A stretch of DNA of 64,000 nt from Rhodoluna limnophila (GCA_945883505.1 CAMCXL010000004.1:1-64000); one strand, 5' to 3'. Counted from the stretch's first letter, positions 1 to 7,345 are shown. A program made the numbers and translations. Notes: generated by a model not told the origin, from the sequence alone.

Positions 1-4
1 TGAA

Positions 5-40
5 GAAAATCCAGCTCTCGTGAGAAGAAACTGGATTTTC
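5..40 (-). terminator. Hairpin downstream of tRNA-Lys
   Basis: A perfect 10-bp inverted repeat (GAAAATCCAG / CTGGATTTTC) flanks a 16-nt loop that contains a second small stem (TCTC/GAGA). It lies directly after the 3' end of the minus-strand tRNA, and the outer arm is U-rich on that strand. This fits an intrinsic terminator for the tRNA transcript. Confidence 0.65.
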
Positions 41-42
41 AG

Positions 43-115
43 TGCACCCCCCGGGACTTGAACCCGGAACCCACTGATTAAGAGTCAGTTGCTCTGCCGA
101 TTGAGCTAGAGGTGC
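43..115 (-). tRNA. tRNA-Lys (anticodon CTT)
   Basis: On the minus strand a 73-nt cloverleaf can be folded. The acceptor stem GCACCTC pairs with GGGGTGC (one G-U) and is followed by an A discriminator. A D-arm (AGCTC...GAGC), a five-pair anticodon stem with loop ACTCTTAAT and a T-arm with GGTTCAAGTC are visible. Anticodon CTT reads AAG lysine codons. CCA is not encoded. Confidence 0.95.
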
Positions 116-118
116 ATT

Positions 119-138
119 TGTTGCTCTATAGAGCAACA
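119..138. promoter_or_regulatory. Perfect 20-bp palindrome upstream of tRNA-Lys
   Basis: TGTTGCTC-TATA-GAGCAACA is a perfect palindrome ending four bases before the mature tRNA 5' end. Its centre contains a TATAGA-like sequence about 9 nt from the tRNA start, so it may overlap the -10 element. Whether it is an operator, a hairpin of the precursor or chance is not known. Confidence 0.35.
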
Positions 139-155
139 GCTCTAAAGAATACCAC

Positions 156-170
156 TTGGGCTAAGCCCAA
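156..170 (-). terminator. Short hairpin after the crtI-like gene
   Basis: TTGGGC-TAA-GCCCAA is a perfect 6-bp stem with a 3-nt loop, 5 bp past the stop of the carotenoid gene on the minus strand. The following bases are only moderately T-rich, so it is a weak intrinsic terminator candidate. Confidence 0.4.
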
Positions 171-175
171 CCAAA

Positions 176-1600
176 CTAGACGCCTAGGCGTCGAAGGAGC
201 TTTTCGGTGGCAATCAAACTGCCACCAAGAACAGCTGGAATGCCACCGCCTGGGTGTGTGGAAGCTCCAACTCGCCAGAGCCAAGGGCGAACAATCGACG
301 AATGCTTCGGGGTGTGAAGCGGTCCCGACTGCCAAATCTTTCTAGCTTCACCGTAGAGTGCTCCACCGGTTGCTCCCCAACCGGAGAAGTACTCAGGATC
401 TAAAACCTCAAAGGAACTGAAGTACTCTTTGATATTTTTCGGTAATCCCATGACCTTTGACACTCTTTCAAGCTCGGCCTTCGCGAACTCACTATCGATG
501 CCGTAGTGCTTTCCGTCAGCTGGAGCTGTAATCAATACGGCAACTGTTGATTTGCTGTTTGGGTAGATATGCCCAGCCTGGTAATAATTCACAAAAACCA
601 TCGACTCTTTGGGAACTTTCTTGTCCCCAAGAGCTTTATGCAAAGCGCCTGGGTCATCAGGCATAATCACCGAGTGGGTCTTGGTTCCGGCAGGCAAGTC
701 CTGATCTAACACGGCGTATATGGCAACCCCCGAGCAAGACATCTTGCGGCCTGACTCGTTGGTTGATTTTCCAAGCAGTCGGTCGGTGACTTTGGCATCC
801 AGGCTCGAGATAATGATCTCCGCCTGGTATTCGCGAGATTCGGTCTTTACTTTGTTTTTGGAGATGGCTATTGCCTTCTCGCCCATCACTATTTCCACAC
901 CGGCATGGCGGGCTAGCTTTTCAAGTGTCAACGGAATCTCGTTGACTCCACCAACTGGAACTAGGACCTTTTGGCTAGCCATAACCGCCGGCATGGTTGC
1001 AAATAGTGCAAGTGTGCTCTCGGGGGCAACGCCTGCGTTCAAAGTATGGATTGAGATAACTTCTTTTAGCCCCTCGGGTAGCCACTTCAGTCCATCCAGG
1101 TAGCTCTTGGTAGTTAGGCGTATTCCGTAGTTTGAAACCAATTTGCTTACCGCCGGCACAGCCTTGGGGCTCATGGAGGTGTTGGTAAGAAGCGTCGTGA
1201 TTTCTTGATCGAGCTTGCCGTGGATCTTTTCGAACCTTGCCCAAGGCTCGTGCCACTTATTGCCTTGCTCAACGGGCAGCAGGCACTTATCGCCCTTATA
1301 GAAGTACTCGCCTACCTCGGCAAGCGGTTCAAAGGTTATTGGTGCTATCTCGATTGCTTTTTTGTCTTGGTTTCCAAGTAAATCGTAGCGACGAATAAAT
1401 TCCTGCCAGACTCCGGGGAAAGTAACCAGGGCGGGACCGGTGTCCATGCGCTGGCCGTCAACGATTATTCTTTTGCTCTTGCCACCGATCCAGCTAGATC
1501 CTTCTATCACCGTGACTTGGTTGCCGGCTTTAGCCAACAGTGCTGCTGTTGCAAGACCCGAGATGCCGGCGCCTAGAACGATTATGGATTTTGACTTCAC
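176..1600 (-). CDS. CrtI/CrtD-like FAD-dependent carotenoid desaturase
   Basis: A 474-residue protein of the phytoene desaturase-like FAD oxidoreductase family. The N-terminus has a dinucleotide-binding GxGxxG fold (G10, G12, G15) followed by a glutamate-ended strand. The C-terminus has the family FAD-contact block GASTHPGGGIP at about 446-456. Members desaturate or isomerise membrane-embedded carotenoid precursors. The start ATG overlaps the stop of the upstream UbiA-type prenyltransferase gene by 4 bp (ATGA), so the two are probably translated together. That pairing is typical of C50 carotenoid routes, where an elongase and a desaturase work on lycopene. No crtE or crtB is in the window, so phytoene desaturase and 3,4-desaturase roles cannot be told apart. 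Confidence 0.8.
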   Translation of the reverse strand: MKSKSIIVLGAGISGLATAALLAKAGNQVTVIEGSSWIGGKSKRIIVDGQRMDTGPALVTFPGVWQEFIRRYDLLGNQDKKAIEIAPITFEPLAEVGEYFYKGDKCLLPVEQGNKWHEPWARFEKIHGKLDQEITTLLTNTSMSPKAVPAVSKLVSNYGIRLTTKSYLDGLKWLPEGLKEVISIHTLNAGVAPESTLALFATMPAVMASQKVLVPVGGVNEIPLTLEKLARHAGVEIVMGEKAIAISKNKVKTESREYQAEIIISSLDAKVTDRLLGKSTNESGRKMSCSGVAIYAVLDQDLPAGTKTHSVIMPDDPGALHKALGDKKVPKESMVFVNYYQAGHIYPNSKSTVAVLITAPADGKHYGIDSEFAKAELERVSKVMGLPKNIKEYFSSFEVLDPEYFSGWGATGGALYGEARKIWQSGPLHTPKHSSIVRPWLWRVGASTHPGGGIPAVLGGSLIATEKLLRRLGV

Positions 1601-2451
1601 GGATAAAGACCTAGAACCATTGCAGAAACTAGCTGAACACCGGCTACCGCTCCGGCTAGGTATGGGAAGAAGATAGAGAGCCGGTAGAGCTTACGGCCAG
1701 TTTCGGGAACCGGGTTTCTAAAGATTGAGTAAGTCAGATAGCCAGCGATCAAGAAGTTAACTATCGCAACCGGGATATTCACTAAGCCAAACAACACAGT
1801 TGAGATCAGCCAGAAAATACCGACCCAGTAAGCACTTCCCTTAACCCCAAGCCAGACGGCAGTTGTCTTAATTCCTACGAAGCTATCTTGTGGGATGTCC
1901 TGCACGGCATCGAAGGTGTGCTTGGCCATCGACCATATCATCAAGCCGATAGCTGCGAACCAAACCGGTTCGTTGCTAAAGGCCAGCGGGATAAACACCA
2001 ACGGGAAGGCATAGTCGGTGTTTGAAACCGAGTCCCAAACGGGCCTTGCCTTGAATCTAAATGGCGGTGAGGAGTAAAAGTAGAAAAAAAGTGCATAGGC
2101 CAGGATCCAACCCATTGCCGCTAGCGGCACGGTGAAGGCAAAGTAAATCAAGAACGGAATGTTGGTTAGGGCTACGCCAATGAAAATTGGCTTTACCTCG
2201 GAGGGGCTTATCTTGGCACCTTCCATGCCGCCTTTTCGGGCGTTGATGTTGTCAGTTTCCTGATCGAAGATGTCGTTGATGCCGTAGATCAGCAAGTTGA
2301 AAGGGAAAGTCACCCAGATTAGGAACGGGATGATGTCCCAGCGCCAGAGGTCTCCGCCCAGCCACATGGCCATGACGGTTGTTCCGATGGTGTTTACCCA
2401 TAGAACGGGACGAGAAATCTCGACCAGGCGCTTCAGCATAGTTTCAAGCAT
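1597..2451 (-). CDS. UbiA-family prenyltransferase (lycopene elongase-like)
   Basis: A 284-residue polytopic membrane protein. It carries both aspartate motifs of UbiA prenyltransferases: NDxxDxxxD at N59-D67 and a DxxxDxxxD block (DAVQDIPQD) near 181-189, which bind Mg-diphosphate. About eight hydrophobic segments are visible. The adjacent CrtI-like gene suggests it adds prenyl units to a carotenoid, as CrtEb/LyeJ elongases do; this is inferred from context. The reading frame stays open to 2637, but that extension runs into the divergent peroxiredoxin gene and is not membrane-like. I therefore start at the ATG at 2451; a second ATG at 2439 is also possible. No strong ribosome-binding site precedes either. 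Confidence 0.8.
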   Translation of the reverse strand: MLETMLKRLVEISRPVLWVNTIGTTVMAMWLGGDLWRWDIIPFLIWVTFPFNLLIYGINDIFDQETDNINARKGGMEGAKISPSEVKPIFIGVALTNIPFLIYFAFTVPLAAMGWILAYALFFYFYSSPPFRFKARPVWDSVSNTDYAFPLVFIPLAFSNEPVWFAAIGLMIWSMAKHTFDAVQDIPQDSFVGIKTTAVWLGVKGSAYWVGIFWLISTVLFGLVNIPVAIVNFLIAGYLTYSIFRNPVPETGRKLYRLSIFFPYLAGAVAGVQLVSAMVLGLYP

Positions 2452-2493
2452 AGACAAGGTATTTGGGCAGCTTAACCTCCCACAAAAAGCTGG

Positions 2494-2522
2494 TTTAGAC
2501 TGAAAATACCGCGAAATAAACT
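2494..2522 (+). promoter_or_regulatory. Candidate promoter of the peroxiredoxin gene
   Basis: TTTAGA and TAAACT are separated by 17 bp, each matching four of six sigma-70-type consensus bases. The predicted start lies about 14 nt before the ribosome-binding site and ATG at 2543. It is a weak match found by eye. Confidence 0.35.
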
Positions 2523-2542
2523 TTGATTCCGATGGAGATGAG

Positions 2543-3016
2543 ATGGCAGAGCTAAAAAGACTAGACACCGGTGACAAGGCTCCAGATTTCACCCTGGTCA
2601 ACCACGACGGTAAAAAGGTAAAGCTCTCGGGCTTCAAGGGCCAGAAGGTAATCGTCTATTTCTTCCCGGCAGCTTTGACCCCGGGTTGCACCAAGGAAGC
2701 CGAGGACTTTAACTCAAACCTCAAGGCTCTAAACAAGGCAGGTTACGAAGTTTTGGGCGTCTCCCCAGACAACCAAGCCAAGATGGCAAAGTTCCAAGTT
2801 GCCCACAAACTAAAGTTTGCTCTATTGGCCGATGAGGACCTGGCGGTACACAAGAAATACGGCGCCTACGGCACCAAGAGCATGTATGGAAGAAGCTACG
2901 AGGGTGTGCTTCGTTCAACTTTCGTGGTGGATGAAAAAGGAAAGCTTGAGCTTGCCCTTTACAACGTCAAGGCAACTGGTCACGTCGATGCCCTGCGCAA
3001 GCAGCTGGGAATCTAG
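2543..3016 (+). CDS. bcp: Bcp/PrxQ-family peroxiredoxin, resolving cysteine absent
   Basis: A 157-residue thiol peroxidase of the Bcp/PrxQ family, which reduces hydrogen and organic peroxides in the cytoplasm. The peroxidatic cysteine sits in TPGCT (C49), and the typical YGRSYEG and RSTFVVDEKG blocks follow. The family's usual resolving cysteine five residues later (PGCTxxACxF) is glutamate here (E54), and no other cysteine exists in the protein. It would therefore have to act as a 1-Cys enzyme that uses an external thiol. GGAG lies 6 nt before the ATG. The stop codon overlaps that of the convergent membrane protein gene by 4 bp (CTAG). Confidence 0.92.
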   Translation: MAELKRLDTGDKAPDFTLVNHDGKKVKLSGFKGQKVIVYFFPAALTPGCTKEAEDFNSNLKALNKAGYEVLGVSPDNQAKMAKFQVAHKLKFALLADEDLAVHKKYGAYGTKSMYGRSYEGVLRSTFVVDEKGKLELALYNVKATGHVDALRKQLGI

Positions 3017-3414
3017 TTCTCGTTTTCCTCGTTAGTTTCAAAAACCACCGTCTTGTTGAAAAGCAGCAACACAACAGCACCCGCGAGAATAACCAACAGC
3101 GCCCCAATCAACTGATTGCTGCCGGTTTCGGCAAGAGCGCCAGCCCCAGTGACTGCCTGAAGTAATTGCCAGAAAAATGCTGCGCTTCGGGCCCAGCGTT
3201 TTTTCCTTAGCAATCCGCGCATGAAAAAAAGCACCCAAGCGGTCGCCCCGAAAGCTAAAACAATAAGGAAAATTTCGGCAAAAACGTTTATCACATTTCC
3301 ACTGAGTAATTCAAGTGAAAGTGCAAAGAATATCCAGGCCACTGCGAGGGCCTCAATAAGTAGCAGGATTGCCACCAGCTGGACCAAGGGATGGGCTGAA
3401 CTAAAGGGTTTCAA
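3013..3414 (-). CDS. Small membrane protein of unknown function
   Basis: A 133-residue protein with about four hydrophobic segments (roughly 10-33, 42-64, 78-93, 102-120), a basic loop RKKRWARS in the middle and an acidic asparagine/glutamate-rich tail. I do not recognise the family with certainty; similar small integral proteins are common in Microbacteriaceae. The start is TTG at 3414, supported by AAGGA seven nt upstream. Its stop is shared with the convergent peroxiredoxin gene. Confidence 0.7.
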   Translation of the reverse strand: MKPFSSAHPLVQLVAILLLIEALAVAWIFFALSLELLSGNVINVFAEIFLIVLAFGATAWVLFFMRGLLRKKRWARSAAFFWQLLQAVTGAGALAETGSNQLIGALLVILAGAVVLLLFNKTVVFETNEENEN

Positions 3415-3591
3415 GGGGGTCCTTACAAACTTGGGTATTTACAAACCGTCCCCAGTATGGAACGATTATGAGTAGAACGTGTGTGGCGCTTCAAGCGTAA
3501 GTCACAATTTTCGTTCTTCACAAACCAGCGTGAAGTTTCGTATTGCCCGTCGTATTGGCCCTCAAGGGGCCGAGAATAAGGATAAAAGCAT

Positions 3592-3846
3592 ATGGATATG
3601 CAGTGGCTAAATCAGGCCCGTTGCCTCAACGAAGACCCAGAACTGTTTTTCCCGGTTGGAAACACCGGTCCTGCGGTTGACCAGATCGAGCAAGCAAAAG
3701 CAGTTTGCCGCGAGTGCAATGTGACCAGCCAGTGCTTAGAGTATGCAATCAAGGAAAACCAGGACACCGGAGTTTGGGGTGGCCTGAGTGAAGACGAGCG
3801 TAAGTCGCTAAAGCGCAAGTACGCCAGGGCTCGCAGAGCTAGCTAA
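3592..3846 (+). CDS. whiB1: WhiB-family iron-sulfur transcription factor (WhiB1-like)
   Basis: An 84-residue WhiB protein. Four cysteines (C11, C39, C42, C48) in the CxxC plus flanking arrangement hold a [4Fe-4S] cluster, followed by the G(V/I)WGG turn (60-64) and a basic C-terminal DNA-binding tail (KRKYARARR). WhiB proteins bind the housekeeping sigma factor and sense NO or redox state. The convergent neighbour is a PdtaS kinase gene, the same pairing I recall for whiB1 (Rv3219) and pdtaS (Rv3220c) in M. tuberculosis, which supports WhiB1. AAGGA lies 9 nt before the ATG; a second ATG at 3598 is possible. A GGCCC/GGGCC hairpin (3558-3572) sits in the leader. Confidence 0.93.
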   Translation: MDMQWLNQARCLNEDPELFFPVGNTGPAVDQIEQAKAVCRECNVTSQCLEYAIKENQDTGVWGGLSEDERKSLKRKYARARRAS

Positions 3847-3854
3847 CAGCAATT

Positions 3855-3876
3855 TTTGGGCATCATGATGCCCAAA
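3855..3876. other. Perfect 22-bp palindrome between whiB1 and pdtaS
   Basis: TTTGGGCATCA-TGATGCCCAAA is fully symmetric and fills most of the 36-bp gap between the two convergent genes. It could fold as a terminator hairpin for both transcripts, but neither strand has a T-run after the stem, so termination is not assured. Confidence 0.4.
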
Positions 3877-3882
3877 CTGGCT

Positions 3883-5349
3883 TTATAAAGGTATCGATAT
3901 GGCAACCTTGGTTCCGCCCTCTTTGGGTGAAAACCAGGTGATTTTGCCTCGAAGTTCGCCCTCAATCAGGGTCTTAATGATCTGAGTTCCAAGACCGGTT
4001 CCAACCGAGTCTTTTGCAAGCCCTACTCCGTTATCTTCAACCTCAATCGAAAGCTGCTTGGCAGTTTTCTTGGTGCTGATGGCAATGACACCACCGTGAG
4101 CACCGAGCCCGTGGGTTGCCGCGTTGGTGACAAGCTCGGTTAGCGTCACGGCCAAAGGCGTTGCTATTTGACTGTCGAGCTTTCCAAACTTTCCCTCAAT
4201 TACAAGTTTCACGTTCTTGGAATCTCCCGAGGCTAGTTCTTTAACTAGCTTCATGCTGCTTGCAAAAACGTCATCGAAGTTAACCTCGTCGGAAAAACCC
4301 TCGGCCAAGGTGTTATGCACTAGGGCAATTGATGACACTCTCCGAATGGCTTGCTCGAGAGCATCCTTAGCCTCGGGGCTTTTGGTTCTTCTGGTTTGAA
4401 TGCGCATCAAAGATGCCACCGTTTGGAGATTGTTTTTCACCCGATGGTGAATCTCCCGAATGGTTGCATCCTTAGTGAGTAGCTCCTGCTCCTGACGCCT
4501 AAGTTCGGTTATCTCCCGACACAAAACAATTGCGCCGGTTCGAGCTCCTGCCTTCAAAAGTGGAATTGCGCGAATCGAAAGAGTCAGGTTTGTTGACTCA
4601 AGGTCTGCGCGCCAGGGGGCTTTGCCGGTTAGCACCAAAGGTAATGACTCATCAACCGTGGACTGTTTTTTTACAATCTTGGTGGCTGCCTCCGCCAGTG
4701 ACTTACCCTCGAGCTCGCCTGAAATTCCAAGTCGATTAAATGCCGAAAGACCGTTGGGGCTAGCGAATGTAACAACCCCGTCCACATCAAGCCTTAGTAA
4801 TCCATCGTTCGCTCTTGGCGCTCCGCGCCTTGGACCGGTGGGAGTTGAAAAATCTGGGAAGCTGCCTTCTGAAATCATTTCCAAAAGCTCATTCCCACAA
4901 TTCACGTAGTTGATCTGGAGCTTATTTGGAGTTCGGTTATCTGAAAGGTTTTGGTGCCTCGTGATGAGCGCAATCGGTGGCTTCTTACCCTCTGGGTTAG
5001 CCGGTCCCCTGACCGGAATAGCACTTAGTCTGGTTGGAAGACCGCTCACGTTGTCAGAGGATTTCAGGGCTGCTATTTCACCGTCTTGGAAAGATTGTCT
5101 GGCAAGCTGCAGCCACTCTTTTCTGATTGCCTCACCGGTGATGTCTCGAAAGAAAACTGTCGCAGCACTAGATGGCCTGGCGTGACCAACGGCAACAAAC
5201 TCGCCCTCTTTGGCTGGAATCCAAAGCACAAGATCTGCAAATAGCAAGTCAGCAGCCAGCTGCCACTCCGAAAGCAACAGAGTCAGCCACTCGGTATTGG
5301 CTTTATTGGACTCACCGTGTTTGGCGATTAGCTCTGAAAGGGTCGACAC
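3883..5349 (-). CDS. pdtaS: PdtaS-type sensor histidine kinase
   Basis: A 488-residue soluble kinase with an N-terminal GAF-like domain (about 1-155), a PAS-like segment (about 180-285), a HisKA_2 dimerisation domain with the HHRVKNNLQ box at 301-309 and a HATPase_c domain with N-box (ELVTNAATHG) and G-box (DNGVGL, GTGLGTQI). No transmembrane segment is seen. PdtaS kinases phosphorylate the ANTAR-type RNA-binding regulator PdtaR; that partner is not in this window. The gene is last in an operon after the SAF protein and the ParA-like ATPase: its ATG at 5349 directly abuts the ATPase stop codon at 5350. Confidence 0.9.
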   Translation of the reverse strand: MSTLSELIAKHGESNKANTEWLTLLLSEWQLAADLLFADLVLWIPAKEGEFVAVGHARPSSAATVFFRDITGEAIRKEWLQLARQSFQDGEIAALKSSDNVSGLPTRLSAIPVRGPANPEGKKPPIALITRHQNLSDNRTPNKLQINYVNCGNELLEMISEGSFPDFSTPTGPRRGAPRANDGLLRLDVDGVVTFASPNGLSAFNRLGISGELEGKSLAEAATKIVKKQSTVDESLPLVLTGKAPWRADLESTNLTLSIRAIPLLKAGARTGAIVLCREITELRRQEQELLTKDATIREIHHRVKNNLQTVASLMRIQTRRTKSPEAKDALEQAIRRVSSIALVHNTLAEGFSDEVNFDDVFASSMKLVKELASGDSKNVKLVIEGKFGKLDSQIATPLAVTLTELVTNAATHGLGAHGGVIAISTKKTAKQLSIEVEDNGVGLAKDSVGTGLGTQIIKTLIEGELRGKITWFSPKEGGTKVAISIPL

Positions 5350-6210
5350 CTAGCCAAGTTTAGCTACCCGTGAATCGAGTTGCCCCTTGCTCCCTAGAAT
5401 CTCAGCTCTAACAAAGCCAGTCATGGCCTGACGGAATAACCCCGACCTGGAAAGCGAGACCGCTGGCACCCCGGTTCTGATGGCTTGATCAATTTGTTGC
5501 GGATCATCGGGGAGGTAGCAAGCTACCTCAAATTGACTAAGCCGCTGAAGGGTTATTGCAATTTCGCGCTTAGCCGCTGGGATAACCGAGTTCCGAACCC
5601 GATTCATCAAAAGTAGTGAATCACTGGCAAGTTCTAAAACTTTTTGCTCGGTAGCTAGAAACCGAAAGATTCCAATCGGATCAGCCAGGCAAACAATTAG
5701 CTTCTTATCCGCCATTCCAAACACGGTCTGGGTAAATTGCTCCGCAACTAGCGTCGGCGCAGCTAAGCCAATACTTCCCAGATCAATTACGGTGTAGTCA
5801 AAGCTTGCCTTCGCGGTCTCCAGAATCCGCTCCACAGCTTGAGAGGAAATTTCTGATTCTGCCGGCCCAGAAAACCCCGGCATGATAACCAGAGTGGATT
5901 TTGCAAGGGGAAGAGTTAATCTCTCCAGTTGATCTATGTCGAAGCGGTTTTGGTTGGCGACCCGAATAGCTCCCGGTAAACCAGCCGGTAGGTCTGAAAG
6001 CAAAAAGTGGTTTGGGATTGAACTGGCCGCTAGGTCACCATCAATCAACAAGACCCTGGCCCGCTCGGAGGCTAGTTCTAATGCCAGGTTTATCGCGACC
6101 GTGGTTTTGCCTTGTGAGCCGTGCGGACTAGATACTGCGATAACGATCGGGCCAGCCTGGGATTTTTGAGCCACTCGACCAAGAATTGACCTTGGAATGA
6201 TTGGAAGCAT
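5350..6210 (-). CDS. ParA/MinD/CpaE-like P-loop ATPase
   Basis: A 286-residue SIMIBI-class ATPase. The P-loop is HGSQGKTT (30-37) and the second aspartate strand is LLIDGDLAASS; the Walker B strand VIDLGS lacks the usual DxP. Classical ParA/MinD proteins have lysine at the first P-loop position (KGGxGKT), needed for dimer-dependent hydrolysis. Here it is histidine (H30), as in some CpaE-like proteins. The upstream gene is a SAF-domain membrane protein of CpaB type, with its stop immediately before this ATG, so a membrane-assembly or localisation role resembling Flp-pilus CpaB/CpaE is possible. No pilus genes are visible. Confidence 0.75.
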   Translation of the reverse strand: MLPIIPRSILGRVAQKSQAGPIVIAVSSPHGSQGKTTVAINLALELASERARVLLIDGDLAASSIPNHFLLSDLPAGLPGAIRVANQNRFDIDQLERLTLPLAKSTLVIMPGFSGPAESEISSQAVERILETAKASFDYTVIDLGSIGLAAPTLVAEQFTQTVFGMADKKLIVCLADPIGIFRFLATEQKVLELASDSLLLMNRVRNSVIPAAKREIAITLQRLSQFEVACYLPDDPQQIDQAIRTGVPAVSLSRSGLFRQAMTGFVRAEILGSKGQLDSRVAKLG

Positions 6211-6828
6211 CTATTGACCCAGAGTTTGGCCAGTAGCGGTGAGCGCTATAGCGTCACCGTTGGAAATTGATCTAAGCAGTGATTGCAAGGCATCAATTGG
6301 AACTCGAAGCTCTACTGAGTTTTGGGCTTGTGCAAAATTTCCCTTAGGCTCTCGAATCTCAACCACTTCGACATCGACTGCGGCTATCCCCGGCTCCCCA
6401 AAGCTTTGGTAGTCAAGTGCCGGGGAAGCCCAAACCAATACCTTGCTGCCGGGCCCAATCGAGCTACTTAGCTCAACCGAGGGAGTGATAACAATATTTG
6501 ACCAATCGTCGAGCTCTTGGGTGGTGACAGCGGACCTGGGTATTGCCTCGCCTTTCGAGATAGAGCGGGATAGGTAGGAGCCGGTTGGAATTTCGCCCAC
6601 TTTCAGATAGTTGTCTCCAATGCCAAACATTGCAAGCTCTAAGGTTTCAAGGCTTGATTCTTGGAGCGGACTTCCAGTTGAAAGATTTTGCTTGGTGACC
6701 AAATAGCTCTCGGTTGCCTTTGAGCTTTCAATCAGCCACCAAGCTCCGAGTATCGAGCAGGTTATTAGAACTCCAGATAAAACCAATCGTGTGGGTTTGG
6801 CACCCACTCTGCCCAATGCGCGTAACAT
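6211..6828 (-). CDS. SAF-domain membrane-anchored protein (CpaB-like)
   Basis: A 205-residue protein with one N-terminal membrane helix (about 15-34) and an extracytoplasmic SAF/CpaB-like region. Recognisable blocks are LSTGSPLQESSLE, a central TGSYLSRSISKGEAI and the later SSIGPGSKVLVWAS. In Flp pili such proteins sit in the envelope and contact the secretin, which Gram-positives lack, so the function here is open. It is the first gene of the operon with the ParA-like ATPase and PdtaS. GGGAGG lies 5 nt before the ATG, and a good sigma-70-type promoter precedes it. Confidence 0.75.
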   Translation of the reverse strand: MLRALGRVGAKPTRLVLSGVLITCSILGAWWLIESSKATESYLVTKQNLSTGSPLQESSLETLELAMFGIGDNYLKVGEIPTGSYLSRSISKGEAIPRSAVTTQELDDWSNIVITPSVELSSSIGPGSKVLVWASPALDYQSFGEPGIAAVDVEVVEIREPKGNFAQAQNSVELRVPIDALQSLLRSISNGDAIALTATGQTLGQ

Positions 6829-6854
6829 TTCAACCTCCCAGATTTCTTTGGTTC

Positions 6855-6884
6855 AAAGTATTGCGATTTCTGACTTAGGGTCAA
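6855..6884 (-). promoter_or_regulatory. Promoter of the SAF-ParA-pdtaS operon
   Basis: On the minus strand TTGACC (6884-6879) and TACTTT (6860-6855) are spaced by 18 bp. The -35 box matches five of six consensus bases. The predicted start gives a leader of about 20 nt carrying GGGAGG before the ATG at 6828. Confidence 0.55.
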
Positions 6885-6889
6885 CAAAG

Positions 6890-7345
6890 TTATACACACT
6901 CGACCTCGATTGAACTTAGAGCCGCAAGCGGTATAGCGGGGTTTAGGTAATAGTCCGTTACTAGAAAGCCTCGATAGATTCCAACCACCACGACTTTCTG
7001 AGTGGCCCCGCCGTCGCGATACGAAATCCTAAACCGGGCTGGCATTTCAAGCTCCAGTAGTTGCTCGCCAACCGCCTTCCTCGTAAAGCTAAGCTCGGGA
7101 AGATCATTTCTATCGTCGGTTAGAAACTCAACACTTCTGATTGAACTTCTTCGAAAATAGCCATTGGTCTTTGAGTCTTCGAGAATCCCTGAGACAAAGT
7201 CTCGACTGAGTTTTGGGTGAATTATTTCTCTAGTGCTACCGTCCGGTAGCTGCACTCGAAGAGTGTTGACGGTTGAGGGTAAAAAATATAACCCTGAGGC
7301 GTAGCCTGAATATTTGTGTAATTCCAAGATAGTTATTGGTTTCAT
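6890..7345 (-). CDS. Hypothetical protein
   Basis: A 151-residue soluble protein that I do not recognise. It has no membrane segment or signal peptide and a single cysteine next to the C-terminus. The middle is mixed charged (DGSTREIIHPKLSRDF; SFTRKAVGEQLLELEMP) and the C-terminal half looks beta-rich (TQKVVVVGIYRGFLVTDYY). It is divergent from the DUF6459 gene across a 132-bp gap. It precedes the SAF operon in the same direction but is separated from it by a promoter. Confidence 0.6.
   Translation of the reverse strand: MKPITILELHKYSGYASGLYFLPSTVNTLRVQLPDGSTREIIHPKLSRDFVSGILEDSKTNGYFRRSSIRSVEFLTDDRNDLPELSFTRKAVGEQLLELEMPARFRISYRDGGATQKVVVVGIYRGFLVTDYYLNPAIPLAALSSIEVECV

Noticed and set aside
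3480-3540. CRP-like or MtrA-like site upstream of whiB1 (GTCACA and CTTCAC/GTGAAG repeats)
   Set aside because: Half-site spacing and orientation do not fit TGTGA-N6-TCACA, and the MtrA direct-repeat spacing does not match clearly enough.
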